Below are positions 37,526 through 37,647 of a stretch of DNA of 37,647 nt, in pieces. The notes below the pieces were generated by a model. That model searched no databases and was not told the DNA's origin. It saw only the letters and a program-made list of their open reading frames with translations. The DNA is from a virus. The stretch spans positions 1 to 37,647 of the IMG/VR virus record IMGVR_UViG_3300011115_000890; one strand, written 5' to 3'. A program made the position numbers and the translations under genes. Numbering within the stretch: the first letter of the stretch is position 1; every line of letters begins with the position of its first letter.

Positions 37526-37647
37526 TATTTATTTTCTTTAAGTTTTTGTATTCTTTTTTCTAAGTAGTTTTCTTTTCTTGTTACTCCTTTAGCAAAATAA
37601 TCATCGCTTGATTTTAATTTTTTTAAAGCTTTATCTGATGCGTAATA
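37525..37647 (-). CDS. C-terminal end of a gene, probably the gp15-like protein
   Basis: The frame enters at the right edge and reads 40 codons (YYASDKALKKLKSSDDY and on, ending QKLKENK) to a stop that overlaps the gp16-like start by one base. Gene order predicts the end of the gp15-like gene here. Joining the window ends gives SVDTLLPQDKAFDKNKYIN and then this segment only if one base is added (or two removed) at the junction; see findings. Confidence 0.6.
   Translation of the reverse strand, partial: YYASDKALKKLKSSDDYFAKGVTRKENYLEKRIQKLKENK

Noticed and set aside
1-37647. Prophage with integration genes
   Set aside because: No tyrosine or serine integrase, excisionase or C1-like repressor is recognisable; only one small HTH protein is present.

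Overview
The window reads as an essentially complete genome of a small, AT-rich, T7-morphology (podovirus-type) phage, cut open inside one structural gene. The virion genes follow the T7 order: small and large terminase, portal, a Bbp19-like protein, scaffold, capsid, tail tubular proteins A and B, three internal virion proteins and a tail fibre. An overlapping Rz/Rz1 pair points to a Gram-negative host with an outer membrane. Canonical sigma-70 promoters (TTGACA/TATAAT-like) and the absence of any RNA or DNA polymerase gene indicate reliance on host polymerases. There is no integrase.

Layout. (1) Positions 12040 to 1, minus strand: terS, terL, a small protein, portal, Bbp19-like, scaffold, capsid, a possible decoration protein, tubular A, tubular B, a gp14-like protein, and a gp15-like protein that runs off the left edge. 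(2) Positions 37647 to 28344, minus strand: the C-terminal end of a gene that fits the gp15-like protein, a 1398-residue gp16-like protein, tail fibre, accessory proteins, DUF1353, membrane and coiled-coil proteins, a holin candidate, Rz/Rz1, an M15 endolysin and a secreted nuclease. If the ends are joined, (1) and (2) form one late unit of about 21 kb. (3) Positions 12724 to 28228, plus strand: the early and middle unit. It begins with small genes, including an isolated ArdC N-terminal domain and a run of tiny membrane proteins. It continues with a structured leader RNA, a HicB-like gene, a replication initiator, DnaB helicase, a CheY-like receiver domain, a large structured RNA region holding tRNA-Asn, an HTH protein, then a Sak4-like ATPase, a PD-(D/E)XK exonuclease, a GNAT enzyme and a DUF1064 nuclease. 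The two units diverge at about 12.05-12.8 kb and converge at about 28.23-28.34 kb.

Replication would load the phage DnaB through the DUF1376-like initiator onto host polymerase. Recombination would use the Sak4-like ATPase, the exonuclease and the DUF1064 nuclease. Lysis uses holin, M15 endolysin and spanins.

The least explained parts are RNA. Positions 22952-23615 hold a polymerase-ready RNA region with a pseudoknot-capable 5' domain, a complete tRNA-Asn, a 180-nt domain closed by a nearly perfect 20-bp helix, and a tRNA-like acceptor/T-arm. Positions 16850-17200 hold a leader with mutually exclusive hairpins and a hairpin that masks a ribosome binding site. Many early genes lack a Shine-Dalgarno sequence and instead share a TTAACTTAAA element just before the start codon.
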